Positions 34,918 to 43,671 of a DNA stretch of 64,000 nucleotides are shown here, piece after piece. The DNA is from Hymenobacter sp. BT188 (GTDB lineage: Bacteria; Bacteroidota; Bacteroidia; Cytophagales; Hymenobacteraceae): positions 434,001-498,000 of the forward strand of contig NZ_JACSCW010000003.1 of NCBI RefSeq assembly GCF_014333585.1, written 5' to 3'. The notes under the pieces were generated by a model, which was given only the letters and a program-made list of their open reading frames with translations, was not told the DNA's origin and searched no databases. The position numbers and the translations under genes were made by a program. The first letter of the stretch is position 1, and every line of letters begins with the position of its first letter.

Positions 34918-36375
34918 ATGATAACTGCTTTTAGCAGCTGGGGGAATTTTTACTTTGTATTACGGTTAATTTTGTATCAGAAGCTTAGCCAGAGTTTTGT
35001 TCAAGCCACGCAGTCGCTACGACAAAAGGGCTCTTTTGCACAAAATTTCTTCATTACTTTCTCCGGGTCGGCATTTGTCACGGTGCTAAGCTTTCTGCTT
35101 ACTCCCATCATGTCGCGCCTATATCCTCCCGCAGCCTACGGGCAGTTTGCGGTGTTCACGTCAACGGTTAGCAACCTGGCTATGCTGACAACGCTGACCT
35201 ATCAGAATACACTGCCTTTACCGAAGACAAAGGAGAAAGCGTTAGCCTTAATGCAGCTTACCATTCTACTCTCCGTTACTTCCTTCGTATTAGTAACTGG
35301 ACTATTGATGGTATTTGGTGACTGGTTTATCACCTGGTTGCAGGTACAGACTTTAGGGAAGTGGTTTTATACGGTACCAGTTCTGCTGTTATTCTATAAT
35401 CTGAGCTTAATGATGAGCAGTTGGTACACGCGTACCAAAGAGTTCCGGACCCGGGCCGGAGTGGATGTAGCAACTACAATAGTCGGCCGCGTCTTCACTA
35501 TTAGCTACGGCTGGTTTACAAGTGGCCACCCGTCAGGGTTGGTACTTGGTGATTTTATCAGTAAGCTAACGACTTTTGTAGGACTGCTGCAAAGTGGTGT
35601 ACACCGCGAAATAGGGGAACTACGTCGAACCTTCTCTTGGACCCGTATCCGTGAGGTAGCGCACGAGTATAGGGAGTTTCCATTATACGTATTGCCTAGT
35701 GGGTATGTCAGTACGTTATCAGCGCAGCTTCCTATCTTCTTTCTTACCAGCGGGTTTGGAGCTACCATAGTGGGCTTGTATTCCTTCTCCGTAACACTAC
35801 TCGAAATTCCGGTGCACCTGACTGGATCGGCAATGGCGCCTGTATTTTATCAAAAAGCGTCTGAGCTATATAACACTGAGCCCGGCCGACTAAAAGAGTT
35901 GACGCTAAGTATTTATAATAAGCTGCTGTACGTAGGGGTACTGCCCTTAGGTCTGATTACCATCTATGGTGACTGGATATTTAAAATTGCATTTGGCGCT
36001 CAGTGGGAAATGGCGGGGGTGTTCACTGGCTATCTGGGTTATTACTACATATTTAAACTCACTTCCCAATCAACAAGCACCTTGTACACAATACTGGGGC
36101 GGCAGCGCTACCTATTGCTGTCTAATGTCTTGCTGTTGCTTACCCGCGCGGCCGCATTGGGTATTGGTATCTACATGAATGACGTAAATATCGCCCTGCT
36201 GTTGTTTGGTTTAGGAAGCTTAGTTTGCATTTTCATAGTCGATATGCATATACTTTATTTGGTACAGTTACCAGTGGTGCGTATTGCTCTGCGTACAATT
36301 CTCATATTACTTACTACGCTGGCCCTGTTAAAGGGATTGAGGTATGGTATTGAGTATTGGTTTCCCAACTTGTAA
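34918..36375 (+). CDS. Polysaccharide flippase, Wzx-like (MATE/MOP superfamily)
   Basis: 485 residues, about 12 to 14 membrane helices. The conserved N-terminal region of polysaccharide flippases is present: FFITFSGSAFVTVLSFLLTPIM and SRLYPPAAYGQFAVF. Amphipathic helix pairs continue to the C-terminus (VRIALRTILILLTTLALL). It would flip undecaprenyl-linked repeat units to the periplasmic side. The first about 35 residues before the conserved helix are longer than usual, so an internal start is possible. The locus also has the Wzm/Wzt exporter, so two lipid-linked glycans may be made. Confidence 0.87.
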   Translation: MITAFSSWGNFYFVLRLILYQKLSQSFVQATQSLRQKGSFAQNFFITFSGSAFVTVLSFLLTPIMSRLYPPAAYGQFAVFTSTVSNLAMLTTLTYQNTLPLPKTKEKALALMQLTILLSVTSFVLVTGLLMVFGDWFITWLQVQTLGKWFYTVPVLLLFYNLSLMMSSWYTRTKEFRTRAGVDVATTIVGRVFTISYGWFTSGHPSGLVLGDFISKLTTFVGLLQSGVHREIGELRRTFSWTRIREVAHEYREFPLYVLPSGYVSTLSAQLPIFFLTSGFGATIVGLYSFSVTLLEIPVHLTGSAMAPVFYQKASELYNTEPGRLKELTLSIYNKLLYVGVLPLGLITIYGDWIFKIAFGAQWEMAGVFTGYLGYYYIFKLTSQSTSTLYTILGRQRYLLLSNVLLLLTRAAALGIGIYMNDVNIALLLFGLGSLVCIFIVDMHILYLVQLPVVRIALRTILILLTTLALLKGLRYGIEYWFPNL

Positions 36376-36387
36376 AAGGGTGATGTT

Positions 36388-37311
36388 ATGACTGCTAACC
36401 TGCTGTCCACTTCAGCTCCCTTTTTCAGTGTTGTTATTCCCACTTACAACCGCGCTGGCTTTATTGCCGAAACTCTACGTTCGGTGCTGGCGCAGGAATT
36501 TCAAGCCTTTGAAATTATTATTGTAGATGATGGCAGCACTGATAATACTGCGGAGGTTGTAGCACAATTTGCCGGGCCACAGGTGCGGTATTTACCAAAA
36601 CATAATGGCGAGCGGGGTGCTGCTCGCAACTATGGCTTCAAGCGGGCACACGGCGAGTATATTATTTTCCTGGACTCAGATGATAAGCTGCTATCCAGTC
36701 ATTTAGCTACGCTGTACGCCAAGATCAAAGAACTGGGTACGCCAAACTTTATTGCCACTAAATATAATTTCTTTCGCGATGGTGTGCTGGCTGATAGTGA
36801 CATGGCTGGTATCCAAGAAGGATGGTACACCCTTGATTTGTTTGTGGGGGGCAATGCGCTGGCCTGCAACATTTGCGTGCGCCGTCAGAATCCAGCGTTA
36901 CGTTTGTTTGAAGAAGACCGCCGTTATGCTGCGGTAGAAGACTGGATGTTTATGCTCCAGAATACGCAGCAAGACCGCGTCTATATCATAGATGCCGTGA
37001 CGCTTACTATGAACGACCACGATACTCGCTCTATGCGCTCAGATAATACAGCTCTGATACGTAAGCTAGGCTTAGCGTTGGACTGGATGTTAAGCCATGT
37101 TGTGCTGACAGCGGAGCAGCGCCGGGCTCTGATGGGCCGAGTGTATTATCTTTGCGCCATCCATGCTTATGCCGATAATCACTGGGCAGAAGCACTCCAC
37201 TACGCCCGCCGCGCAGCACCTCACTTGCCTAAAAGGCAGGCGGTAATTTTATTAGTGCGCTGCTTAGTAGGGCTACGTGCTGTGGAATGGGTAAAGACAA
37301 TCCGTCGCTAA
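36388..37311 (+). CDS. GT2 glycosyltransferase
   Basis: 307 residues. Clear GT-A motifs: SVVIPTYNRAGFIAETLRSV, IIVDDGSTDNTAEVV, the DxD site FLDSDDKLLSSH (about 95) and VEDWMFMLQN (about 190) for the catalytic base. The gene starts 13 bases after the flippase stop, so the two are probably cotranslated. The C-terminal about 90 residues are helical and basic (HYARRAAPHLPKRQAVILL). Donor and acceptor unknown. Confidence 0.9.
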   Translation: MTANLLSTSAPFFSVVIPTYNRAGFIAETLRSVLAQEFQAFEIIIVDDGSTDNTAEVVAQFAGPQVRYLPKHNGERGAARNYGFKRAHGEYIIFLDSDDKLLSSHLATLYAKIKELGTPNFIATKYNFFRDGVLADSDMAGIQEGWYTLDLFVGGNALACNICVRRQNPALRLFEEDRRYAAVEDWMFMLQNTQQDRVYIIDAVTLTMNDHDTRSMRSDNTALIRKLGLALDWMLSHVVLTAEQRRALMGRVYYLCAIHAYADNHWAEALHYARRAAPHLPKRQAVILLVRCLVGLRAVEWVKTIRR

Positions 37312-37347
37312 AGCCTTTCCTGTCCATCTTCCTTGTTTTTTGCCCGC

Positions 37348-38556
37348 ATGCGTATTCTGTTTTTGAGTTATTGGGGGCTGGATGATCCGCTTACTATTTC
37401 CACCGTTTTTCCGCACTTACAGCTACTGCAGCAGCGACCTGATGTGGAGACCGTTCTACTTGTTACAATAGAACGCAATGGAATGAAACCAGGGTTTCAA
37501 CCATCCTTTCCAGCACATAAGCTGACTTATGCACCGCTCGTTTCGGCACCTGGACGCAATGTGCTAATTACTAAAACTGATGATTTTCTGCGCTTTCCAA
37601 ATGAGTTAGTGAAACTCGCCGCTGAGCAACGCAGTACGTTTTTGCTGGCTCGGGGGGCACCTGCGGGAGCATTGGCTTACTTGGTTTGGAAACAGAATAA
37701 GCTTCCTTTTTACGTAGAGTCATTTGAGCCTCATGCTGACTATATGCTGGAGTCGGGGGTTTGGAAAAGCTACGATCCGCGTTATCTGTTTCAACGGCAC
37801 TGGGAACGGAAGCAGAAGCAGCTTGCTCTGGGCCTGATGCCAGTAGCAGAAAATTACCGCCAACAGCTTATCCAGGAAGGGGTACCAGCTGATAAGATAG
37901 TGACAGTACCATGCTCAGTAGACGTAGCTGCATTTGGTTTTGACGAAACAAAGCGCCGCCGGGTACGCCACCAATTAAGCTTTGCTCTTGATGCTCCAGT
38001 AGGTATTTATGTAGGTAAATTCGGAGATATTTATTACGACTCCGAAGCTTTTGATTTATTCAAAGCTACAGCAAACCATTTCGGTCCTGCTTTCCGCTTG
38101 ATTATTCTTACACCAAATGCACAAAGCGAGGTAAGAGCCAAATTGGCTAAAGTTGGCTTAACAGAAACACAGGTATTTGTCACAAAAGCCCCCCACACTG
38201 ATGTGCCGGGGTACCTGTCAGCTGCCGACTTTGCGTTTGCCCCCATAAAGCCTGCGCCGTGTCGGCTTTTCTGCTCACCTATCAAGGTAGGGGAGTACTG
38301 GGCGGCCGGCCTGCCAGTGTTACTTACGGAGGGTGTCGGAGATGATAGTGCTATTATCCGGCAAGAGGGAGGAGGAGCAGTATTTGACCTTGATCAGCCA
38401 GCTAGTATTCCCGCAGCAATTGGGCAGGTGGCCAAGCAAATGCAGAGATCTGCTTATCGACAGCAGACAGTAGGGTTGGCGCAACGCCATCGCTCCCTCG
38501 ATAGGGCCCGGCAAGCTTATGCTCATTTTTTCGCTTCTACCCGGTTCTTAGGATAA
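37348..38556 (+). CDS. GT4-like glycosyltransferase
   Basis: 402 residues from the ATG at 37348 (MRILFLSYWGLDDPLTIS); the frame can be read from a TTG at 37333, but that adds only five unlikely residues. The GT-B C-terminal domain has VPCSVDVAAFGFDE, VGIYVGKFGDIYYDSEAF, FRLIILTPNAQSE, PGYLSAADFAFAPIKPAP and VGEYWAAGLPVLLTEGVGDD. It lacks the textbook E-x7-E spacing, but the family 4 order is clear. Substrate unknown. Confidence 0.83.
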   Translation: MRILFLSYWGLDDPLTISTVFPHLQLLQQRPDVETVLLVTIERNGMKPGFQPSFPAHKLTYAPLVSAPGRNVLITKTDDFLRFPNELVKLAAEQRSTFLLARGAPAGALAYLVWKQNKLPFYVESFEPHADYMLESGVWKSYDPRYLFQRHWERKQKQLALGLMPVAENYRQQLIQEGVPADKIVTVPCSVDVAAFGFDETKRRRVRHQLSFALDAPVGIYVGKFGDIYYDSEAFDLFKATANHFGPAFRLIILTPNAQSEVRAKLAKVGLTETQVFVTKAPHTDVPGYLSAADFAFAPIKPAPCRLFCSPIKVGEYWAAGLPVLLTEGVGDDSAIIRQEGGGAVFDLDQPASIPAAIGQVAKQMQRSAYRQQTVGLAQRHRSLDRARQAYAHFFASTRFLG

Positions 38557-38650
38557 GAGATGATTCTTATGACTCATCTGCTTGTTGTGATTCTTTTCTT
38601 AGGGTAAGCCTAGCACTATGGCTAGTGCATAGCTAGTGGGCTCACCACTT

Positions 38651-38658
38651 TAATTTTG
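38651..38658 (+). promoter_or_regulatory. -7 box TAATTTTG three bases before a start codon
   Basis: TAATTTTG matches TAnnTTTG and ends three bases before the ATG at 38662. There is no -33 element, so chance is possible. If used, the mRNA would have no leader. Confidence 0.3.
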
Positions 38659-38661
38659 AGT

Positions 38662-39735
38662 ATGCATATTTTATTTATAATGCCTTACCCACATGGTCGG
38701 GCACCCTCGCAGCGCTTTCGATTCGAGCAGTATTTGGACTTTCTAACCGAAGTAGGGCATACATATGAACTAGCTCCCTTCATTTCGGAAGCGACTTGGG
38801 CCATACTATATAAGCCTGGGCATACTCTGGCGAAAGCTATGGGAATATTGGGGGGCTTTTTACGCAGGGTGCGGCTTATGTTTTCGGTGCAGTCTTACGA
38901 TTATGTCTTTATACACCGGGAGGCATCACCCATTGGACCGCCACTATTTGAGTGGTTAATAGCAAAAGGTCTGGGTAAGAGAATTATCTATGACTTTGAT
39001 GATGCTATCTGGATTACTAATACCTCAGAAGCTAATAAAATAGCCGCTAGTTTCAAATGGCATCATAAGGTGGAATCCATCTGCCGCTGGTCTTATAAAG
39101 TGAGCTGTGGGAACAAGTATTTACGTGATTATGCTCAGCAGTTTACACAGCGGGCGATCATAAATCCGACCACGATTGACACAGTTAATCTACACAATCA
39201 AGTGCGGGATCAGCATGCACCAGGTCGTCTGGTCATCGGCTGGACAGGCACTCATTCTACCCTAAAATATTTAAATCAGGTAGTACCTGTATTGGCTGAG
39301 TTAGAAACTCGCTACGACTTTGAATTTAGAATAATATCTAATCAGCCACCAACTCTTCCTCTTCTTTCTCTGCGTTTTCAACCTTGGAACAAAAGCACTG
39401 AGATTCGGGATTTAGCCGGTATGCATATTGGCTTGATGCCTCTGGAGGATGACCTGTGGGCTAAGGGCAAGTGCGCTTTCAAAGCTCTGCAATACATGGC
39501 ATTGGGAATTCCTGCAATTGTGTCACCCGTAGGAATGAATACGGAAGTAGTTCAGCAGGGGATAAATGGTTATGTATGTACCACCCCGGCCGAATGGCAG
39601 CAGAGCTTGGAATCTTTATTAAAGGATCCAGAGCTGCGTATTCGCTTGGGAGAGGCTGCACGAGATACCGTGGTGAAACGCTATTCAGTGTTGGCCAATA
39701 AACAAAATTTTTTAAAGCTGTTTTCCGATACTTAA
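38662..39735 (+). CDS. GT4 glycosyltransferase
   Basis: 357 residues from the ATG at 38662 (MHILFIMPYPHGRAPSQRF). A TTG at 38656 is also in frame but less likely. N-terminal domain with QSYDYVFIHREASPIGPP and IIYDFDDAIW, typical of a group of family 4 enzymes. The donor domain has LVIGWTGTHSTLKYLNQV, FRIISNQPP, GLMPLEDDLWAKGKCAFKAL and YMALGIPAIVSPVGMN. It is the last + gene of the polysaccharide locus and is convergent with the membrane protein gene on the minus strand. Confidence 0.87.
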   Translation: MHILFIMPYPHGRAPSQRFRFEQYLDFLTEVGHTYELAPFISEATWAILYKPGHTLAKAMGILGGFLRRVRLMFSVQSYDYVFIHREASPIGPPLFEWLIAKGLGKRIIYDFDDAIWITNTSEANKIAASFKWHHKVESICRWSYKVSCGNKYLRDYAQQFTQRAIINPTTIDTVNLHNQVRDQHAPGRLVIGWTGTHSTLKYLNQVVPVLAELETRYDFEFRIISNQPPTLPLLSLRFQPWNKSTEIRDLAGMHIGLMPLEDDLWAKGKCAFKALQYMALGIPAIVSPVGMNTEVVQQGINGYVCTTPAEWQQSLESLLKDPELRIRLGEAARDTVVKRYSVLANKQNFLKLFSDT

Positions 39736-39790
39736 TTCACTCTTAGGTTAGTCAGAGGCATTTTATTTGGTAGGATTAAACGATGCTAAA

Positions 39791-41131
39791 TCAATGCGTC
39801 GCTAGTGACTTTCGACGAAGTACAGGCTTGTTTTTTGACTTTAGTGCCTGAATTTGCAAAATATAAAGAGCTGATAGATAAAATGGCATTAAAGGAATTT
39901 TGTAACGCACGAGCGTACCAAAATTTCCGCTATTAGTACCTACGCCTATACCAAAAATAATAGTAAAAAGCAGGCAAAAAGATAAGATCGGCATTGAGCT
40001 GATTAGCTGAAGGCAACGCATCAAACCAGTGCGAAATAAAATGCGAAGGGTGAGCAACGTGAACCAAAAAGCCTCGAGCGCAGAAAGAAGCATTACTGGA
40101 TTACGGGCTTCCCATAAAAAGGGCCGGTACAAAGACACTACTACAGCTTGTGGAGCTACGGCTAGAATACTGCCTATACTCCCATCAATCTCGCCAATGC
40201 TATAACCAGATCCATCTTCTTTGGTGCGGTTGTAAAGTGCCGTTTGAGTGATGCGCGTACGTTCACCAATATTGTCTACGTCAAAACGCTCATCGCCTTC
40301 TGTCAGATTTGTAGCCCCAAAATAGCCTGCTGCTGCTCCTATAACGATAAAGAAAGGCTTTAAAACATTTCGTAATAAAGCACTCTTAATGCGCTTATTG
40401 TTCTCATTAAATACCCAGAATAAAGCAGGCGCTAAAAAAGACATCAGGATATATACTTTCATCATAATAAGAAAGTATGCTCCTAAGAATCCAAGAATAG
40501 CGGATAATAATAGATTTCGTTTTTCAATTAGACCGTGATAAAAACCATAGAATACCCACCCAAGTGCCCCTAGGCATAGAGAGTCCTTCATGAGACCTGA
40601 ACCCCAAAAAAATACAGAAGGAAGAAAAAAAACAGCTATAGCCAGTTGCTTATAAGCGAGGGGGTAAATACGCAAGAAAGTCTGGTACATAGCCCAGATA
40701 CCAGCAAAGCTAGTGCCTGCAAAAAGTAAAGCCATAATACTATATGTATTAAAGCTTAACAGACCAAATATTGCAGCAATTCTAGCTGTGAAATACTCAG
40801 GGTTATCACCAAACCAGAACATACGACTTGTATATTTCGAAATGTTAGGGTCAGGAGAAGTAGAGGTAATTAACTTTAAACCATTGGAAAATGAATCGCT
40901 AAATGCATCGTGAATAATATTAGCATGATACATGTAATTGAATGTATCACCACCCCCATAATAAAACTGGTAAATTAAACCTAATGCAATAGCACCAATA
41001 AACTTTAAGGTGAGCGCAGGAATAAAGTATTTCTTAGTAAAAGGGTTAGTTACCTTAGGGCGCACCGTATAAGCAATAGCATAAAAAATACCTAGATACA
41101 AAGGGGTTAGAAAAAGATCTTTTAGTTCCAT
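39791..41131 (-). CDS. Polytopic membrane protein, possible polysaccharide polymerase or GT-C enzyme
   Basis: 446 residues with about ten membrane helices; family not recognised with certainty. Notable features are the acidic loop YGGGDTFNYMYHANIIHDAF after the second helix, and FLPSVFFWGSGLMKDSLCLG near residue 185. The latter resembles a motif seen in Wzy-like membrane proteins of exopolysaccharide loci (recalled, not checked). It lies at the edge of the polysaccharide locus, on the opposite strand. The frame opens with a TTG at 41149, but the ATG at 41131 (MELKDLFLTPLYLGIF) is more likely. It follows the TPR protein gene, so the two form a likely operon. Confidence 0.6.
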   Translation of the reverse strand: MELKDLFLTPLYLGIFYAIAYTVRPKVTNPFTKKYFIPALTLKFIGAIALGLIYQFYYGGGDTFNYMYHANIIHDAFSDSFSNGLKLITSTSPDPNISKYTSRMFWFGDNPEYFTARIAAIFGLLSFNTYSIMALLFAGTSFAGIWAMYQTFLRIYPLAYKQLAIAVFFLPSVFFWGSGLMKDSLCLGALGWVFYGFYHGLIEKRNLLLSAILGFLGAYFLIMMKVYILMSFLAPALFWVFNENNKRIKSALLRNVLKPFFIVIGAAAGYFGATNLTEGDERFDVDNIGERTRITQTALYNRTKEDGSGYSIGEIDGSIGSILAVAPQAVVVSLYRPFLWEARNPVMLLSALEAFWFTLLTLRILFRTGLMRCLQLISSMPILSFCLLFTIIFGIGVGTNSGNFGTLVRYKIPLMPFYLSALYILQIQALKSKNKPVLRRKSLATH

Positions 41132-41153
41132 TTTTTTGATGTTAGCCAAGAGG

Positions 41154-42398
41154 CTAAATTTTATTCTTCTTTAGATAAGCCTTTGCTTCGCGGTACTGCT
41201 CTGACTTGTGGTCGGCTTTGTCTCGTACGACCTCATAATAACGACGGGCAGCGGCAACATCAGGAGTTTTGGCAGCTATGCGGGCTAAGTTGAAGTTGGC
41301 GTAGACATAAAAGCCGCCACTAGTTTCGTCGGTGCTTTCCGCAAAGACAATACAGCGCTGATAGTAATCCTGAGCCTTCTCAAGGTCCTTATATTTATTT
41401 TGCATCAGCCATCCTAGAAAATAGGTGGCGTAACGGCCGCTTATGCCTTCATAGCCAGGCATACCACGATTGAGTTTGTCCAAGATATCGCGGCTTACAC
41501 GCTCGCACTCCCGAAAGTCACCTTCGTTGAAGCACAACAAGGCGTAGAAGCGTTGGAAATATCCGTTGTCAGGATAGTTGCTGGCTAAGAAACGAGCAAC
41601 GGGCATTGATGCAGTTGGTTTATTTTCCTCATTATTGAGGATGCGCATCAGAAAAAATTTAGCTTCTGTACCTGTGTAGAATCCGTTGTCAGCAACATTT
41701 TTTAGCTGCTGTAGACCAAGCTCTCTATTTCCTTTAGGGAAGAATAAAAGCACGGGACGCAAAAGCGGATATTCTTCGGAAATCCAGACGGCGTAGTAGT
41801 TAAATAGGGCTTGGCCAAATAGGAATTCCGGACTCAGGCCGTTTGCTTCCTTACTTTTTTCCAGATACTCAAGAGCACGCCGACTGCTCACGGTGGCTTT
41901 GCGCCAATTAGCCCGCTCCGCGTTCAGGCGAGCATCGAAGCCATAAGCAGCGGAGAGGAAAAAGCAGGCTTCGTAGTTCTTCTTATCGGCTTTATACAGC
42001 TTTTCGCCGTAGGTAATGGCCGTGTCCATGTAGGCGAAAAACAGCTTGTCGTACTGCTTCGTCTGAACGTTGGTAGGGACAATTTTCCACCATGTACTTA
42101 GACCAAGCAGGAAGTACGGCATTGGGTGCTCGGGGTAGCGCCGACGCAACGATCGAAACTGTTTCTCCGCCTTATCATACTTGAAGTTGTACAGATTCTG
42201 TACGGCACCATCGAGCTCTAGCTGAATGTCTTTGTCTAGCAGCAGCCAGCCTTTGGTATTGGCTGTAGGTAGAACATCTACATTTTCTACTTCGATCGTG
42301 CGGATGGGAGGTGGGGTACGTGTACTGTCCTTTTTTTGTGCCTGGACACCGGTCGCCAGAAAAAGTAGTAACAGAATAAATCGAAGTTCTCGGATCAT
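41154..42398 (-). CDS. Secreted tetratricopeptide-repeat protein
   Basis: 414 residues with an N-terminal signal peptide (RFILLLLFLATGVQA, cleavage before QKKDS). The mature part is alpha-helical with TPR-like repeats: YNFKYDKAEKQFRSLRRRYP, PMPYFLLGLSTWWKI, ALLCFNEGDFRECERVSRDI, KYKDLEKAQDYYQRCIVFA and DVAAARRYYEVVRDKADH. TPR proteins act as scaffolds; in Bacteroidota, secreted ones often sit beside exopolysaccharide genes. The membrane protein gene follows on the same strand within about 20 bases, suggesting they work together in polymer assembly or export. No enzyme motif seen. Confidence 0.8.
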   Translation of the reverse strand: MIRELRFILLLLFLATGVQAQKKDSTRTPPPIRTIEVENVDVLPTANTKGWLLLDKDIQLELDGAVQNLYNFKYDKAEKQFRSLRRRYPEHPMPYFLLGLSTWWKIVPTNVQTKQYDKLFFAYMDTAITYGEKLYKADKKNYEACFFLSAAYGFDARLNAERANWRKATVSSRRALEYLEKSKEANGLSPEFLFGQALFNYYAVWISEEYPLLRPVLLFFPKGNRELGLQQLKNVADNGFYTGTEAKFFLMRILNNEENKPTASMPVARFLASNYPDNGYFQRFYALLCFNEGDFRECERVSRDILDKLNRGMPGYEGISGRYATYFLGWLMQNKYKDLEKAQDYYQRCIVFAESTDETSGGFYVYANFNLARIAAKTPDVAAARRYYEVVRDKADHKSEQYREAKAYLKKNKI

Positions 42399-42480
42399 GG
42401 GATATACTACTGCAATCGTCGGCTAAGCTAGGTTTGGGGGCTGTGCAGCTGACAAGAGGGCTAAAGTATGGCTTTTATCC

Positions 42481-42488
42481 TAGTTTTG
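42481..42488 (+). promoter_or_regulatory. -7 box TAGTTTTG before the peptidase gene
   Basis: TAnnTTTG match 19 bases before the ATG at 42508. There is no TTG at the expected distance. Confidence 0.4.
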
Positions 42489-42507
42489 GACAAATAACCT
42501 ACTGCAT

Positions 42508-43422
42508 ATGCATCTGCTAAAAACCTTGTGTGAGATTTCGGCACCAGCAGGCAACGAAGCGCCTCTGACAGAATTCTTACTACGCTACATTAACGAAAAC
42601 CAAGCGAGTTGGCGTGTGCAACCAACAGTAATACAGGGAGAAGAGTGGCAGGATTGCATAGTTCTAGTATTTGGAAAGCCTCGGACGGCGGTGTTTGCTC
42701 ATCTTGACAGTATTGGATTTACGGTTCGATACGAACGCCAGTTGATACGAATCGGTGGGCCACAAGTCGAAACAGGCTATCGTCTGGTGGGCCACGATGC
42801 GCAAGGTGACATTGCTTGTACACTCGTCGTAGACGACGAAACGGGCGAACTAAGCTATGAGTTCACTCGAGACATTGAGCGGGGTACTGAGTTAACCTTT
42901 GCCTGCGACTTCCGCGAAACTGAGGATACCGTGCAATCATGCTACCTCGATAATCGGTTGGGCGTGTGGAACGCCTTGCGGCTGGCCGAAACGCTGGAGC
43001 ATGGTATTTTGGTGTTTAGCTGCTGGGAGGAGCACGGCGGGGGCTCCGTAGCCTATTTAGCCAAGCATATCTACGAGACCTACGGAGTGCGGCAAGCCCT
43101 GATTTCGGATATTACCTGGGTAACGGAGGGAGTGCATGCTGGCCAAGGGGTAGCCATTTCGCTTCGTGACTCGTTGATTCCGCGCCGCTCGTACGTGGAG
43201 CGTATTCGCCGAATTGCAAAAGCGACAGGGGTTCCCCATCAGCTGGAGGTGGAAGGCAGCGGCGGCTCTGATGCCAAGGAGCTACAACACAGCGCTCAAC
43301 CCTGGGATTGGTGCTTTGTAGGAGCACCCGAAGACAATGTGCACTCACCCGACGAAATTGTGGACAAGCGCGATATTGCTAGTATGCTGGAGTTGTATCA
43401 GGTGCTTATGCGGGACCTGTAG
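42508..43422 (+). CDS. M42/M20-type metallo-aminopeptidase
   Basis: 304 residues. Metal-site residues are visible in the expected order: AHLDSIGF (His about 67), [13 protein letters not shown] (bridging Asp), [12 protein letters not shown] (Glu pair), [13 protein letters not shown] (Asp) and [14 protein letters not shown] (C-terminal His). The N-terminal [20 protein letters not shown] is typical of M42 (glutamyl aminopeptidase/endoglucanase M). The protein is about 40 residues shorter than most M42 members. It probably removes N-terminal amino acids from peptides in the cytoplasm. It ends just before a perfect palindromic terminator. Confidence 0.85.
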   Translation: MHLLKTLCEISAPAGNEAPLTEFLLRYINENQASWRVQPTVIQGEEWQDCIVLVFGKPRTAVFAHLDSIGFTVRYERQLIRIGGPQVETGYRLVGHDAQGDIACTLVVDDETGELSYEFTRDIERGTELTFACDFRETEDTVQSCYLDNRLGVWNALRLAETLEHGILVFSCWEEHGGGSVAYLAKHIYETYGVRQALISDITWVTEGVHAGQGVAISLRDSLIPRRSYVERIRRIAKATGVPHQLEVEGSGGSDAKELQHSAQPWDWCFVGAPEDNVHSPDEIVDKRDIASMLELYQVLMRDL

Positions 43423-43443
43423 TCTTCAGCTACTAATTAGTAA

Positions 43444-43483
43444 GCAAAAAAGCCCCCCAGAATATTCTGGGGGGCTTTTTTGC
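43444..43483. terminator. Perfect 40-bp palindromic terminator with GCCCCCCAG stem
   Basis: The 20-base half site is followed by its exact reverse complement, so the DNA is a perfect palindrome centred at 43463/43464. It terminates the peptidase transcript on the + strand and would also work in reverse. It shares its core with the terminators at 2996, 50504 and 57234. Confidence 0.95.
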
Positions 43484-43671
43484 AATATGCTGTTTGCCTA
43501 GGTTAACGAAATAGGTAAGAATTAAGAGCTGATTGTAAAATATAAGGAAGTGTCTCGGCGCACTTTTGTAAGTTCAGAAATTGAGGATTAGGTAATAAAC
43601 TCTATTTTACCAACCCAAAACCTTCATTCATCAATCTTAAACCCAAACGTTTACTTCTCACCTCCGCTTCT

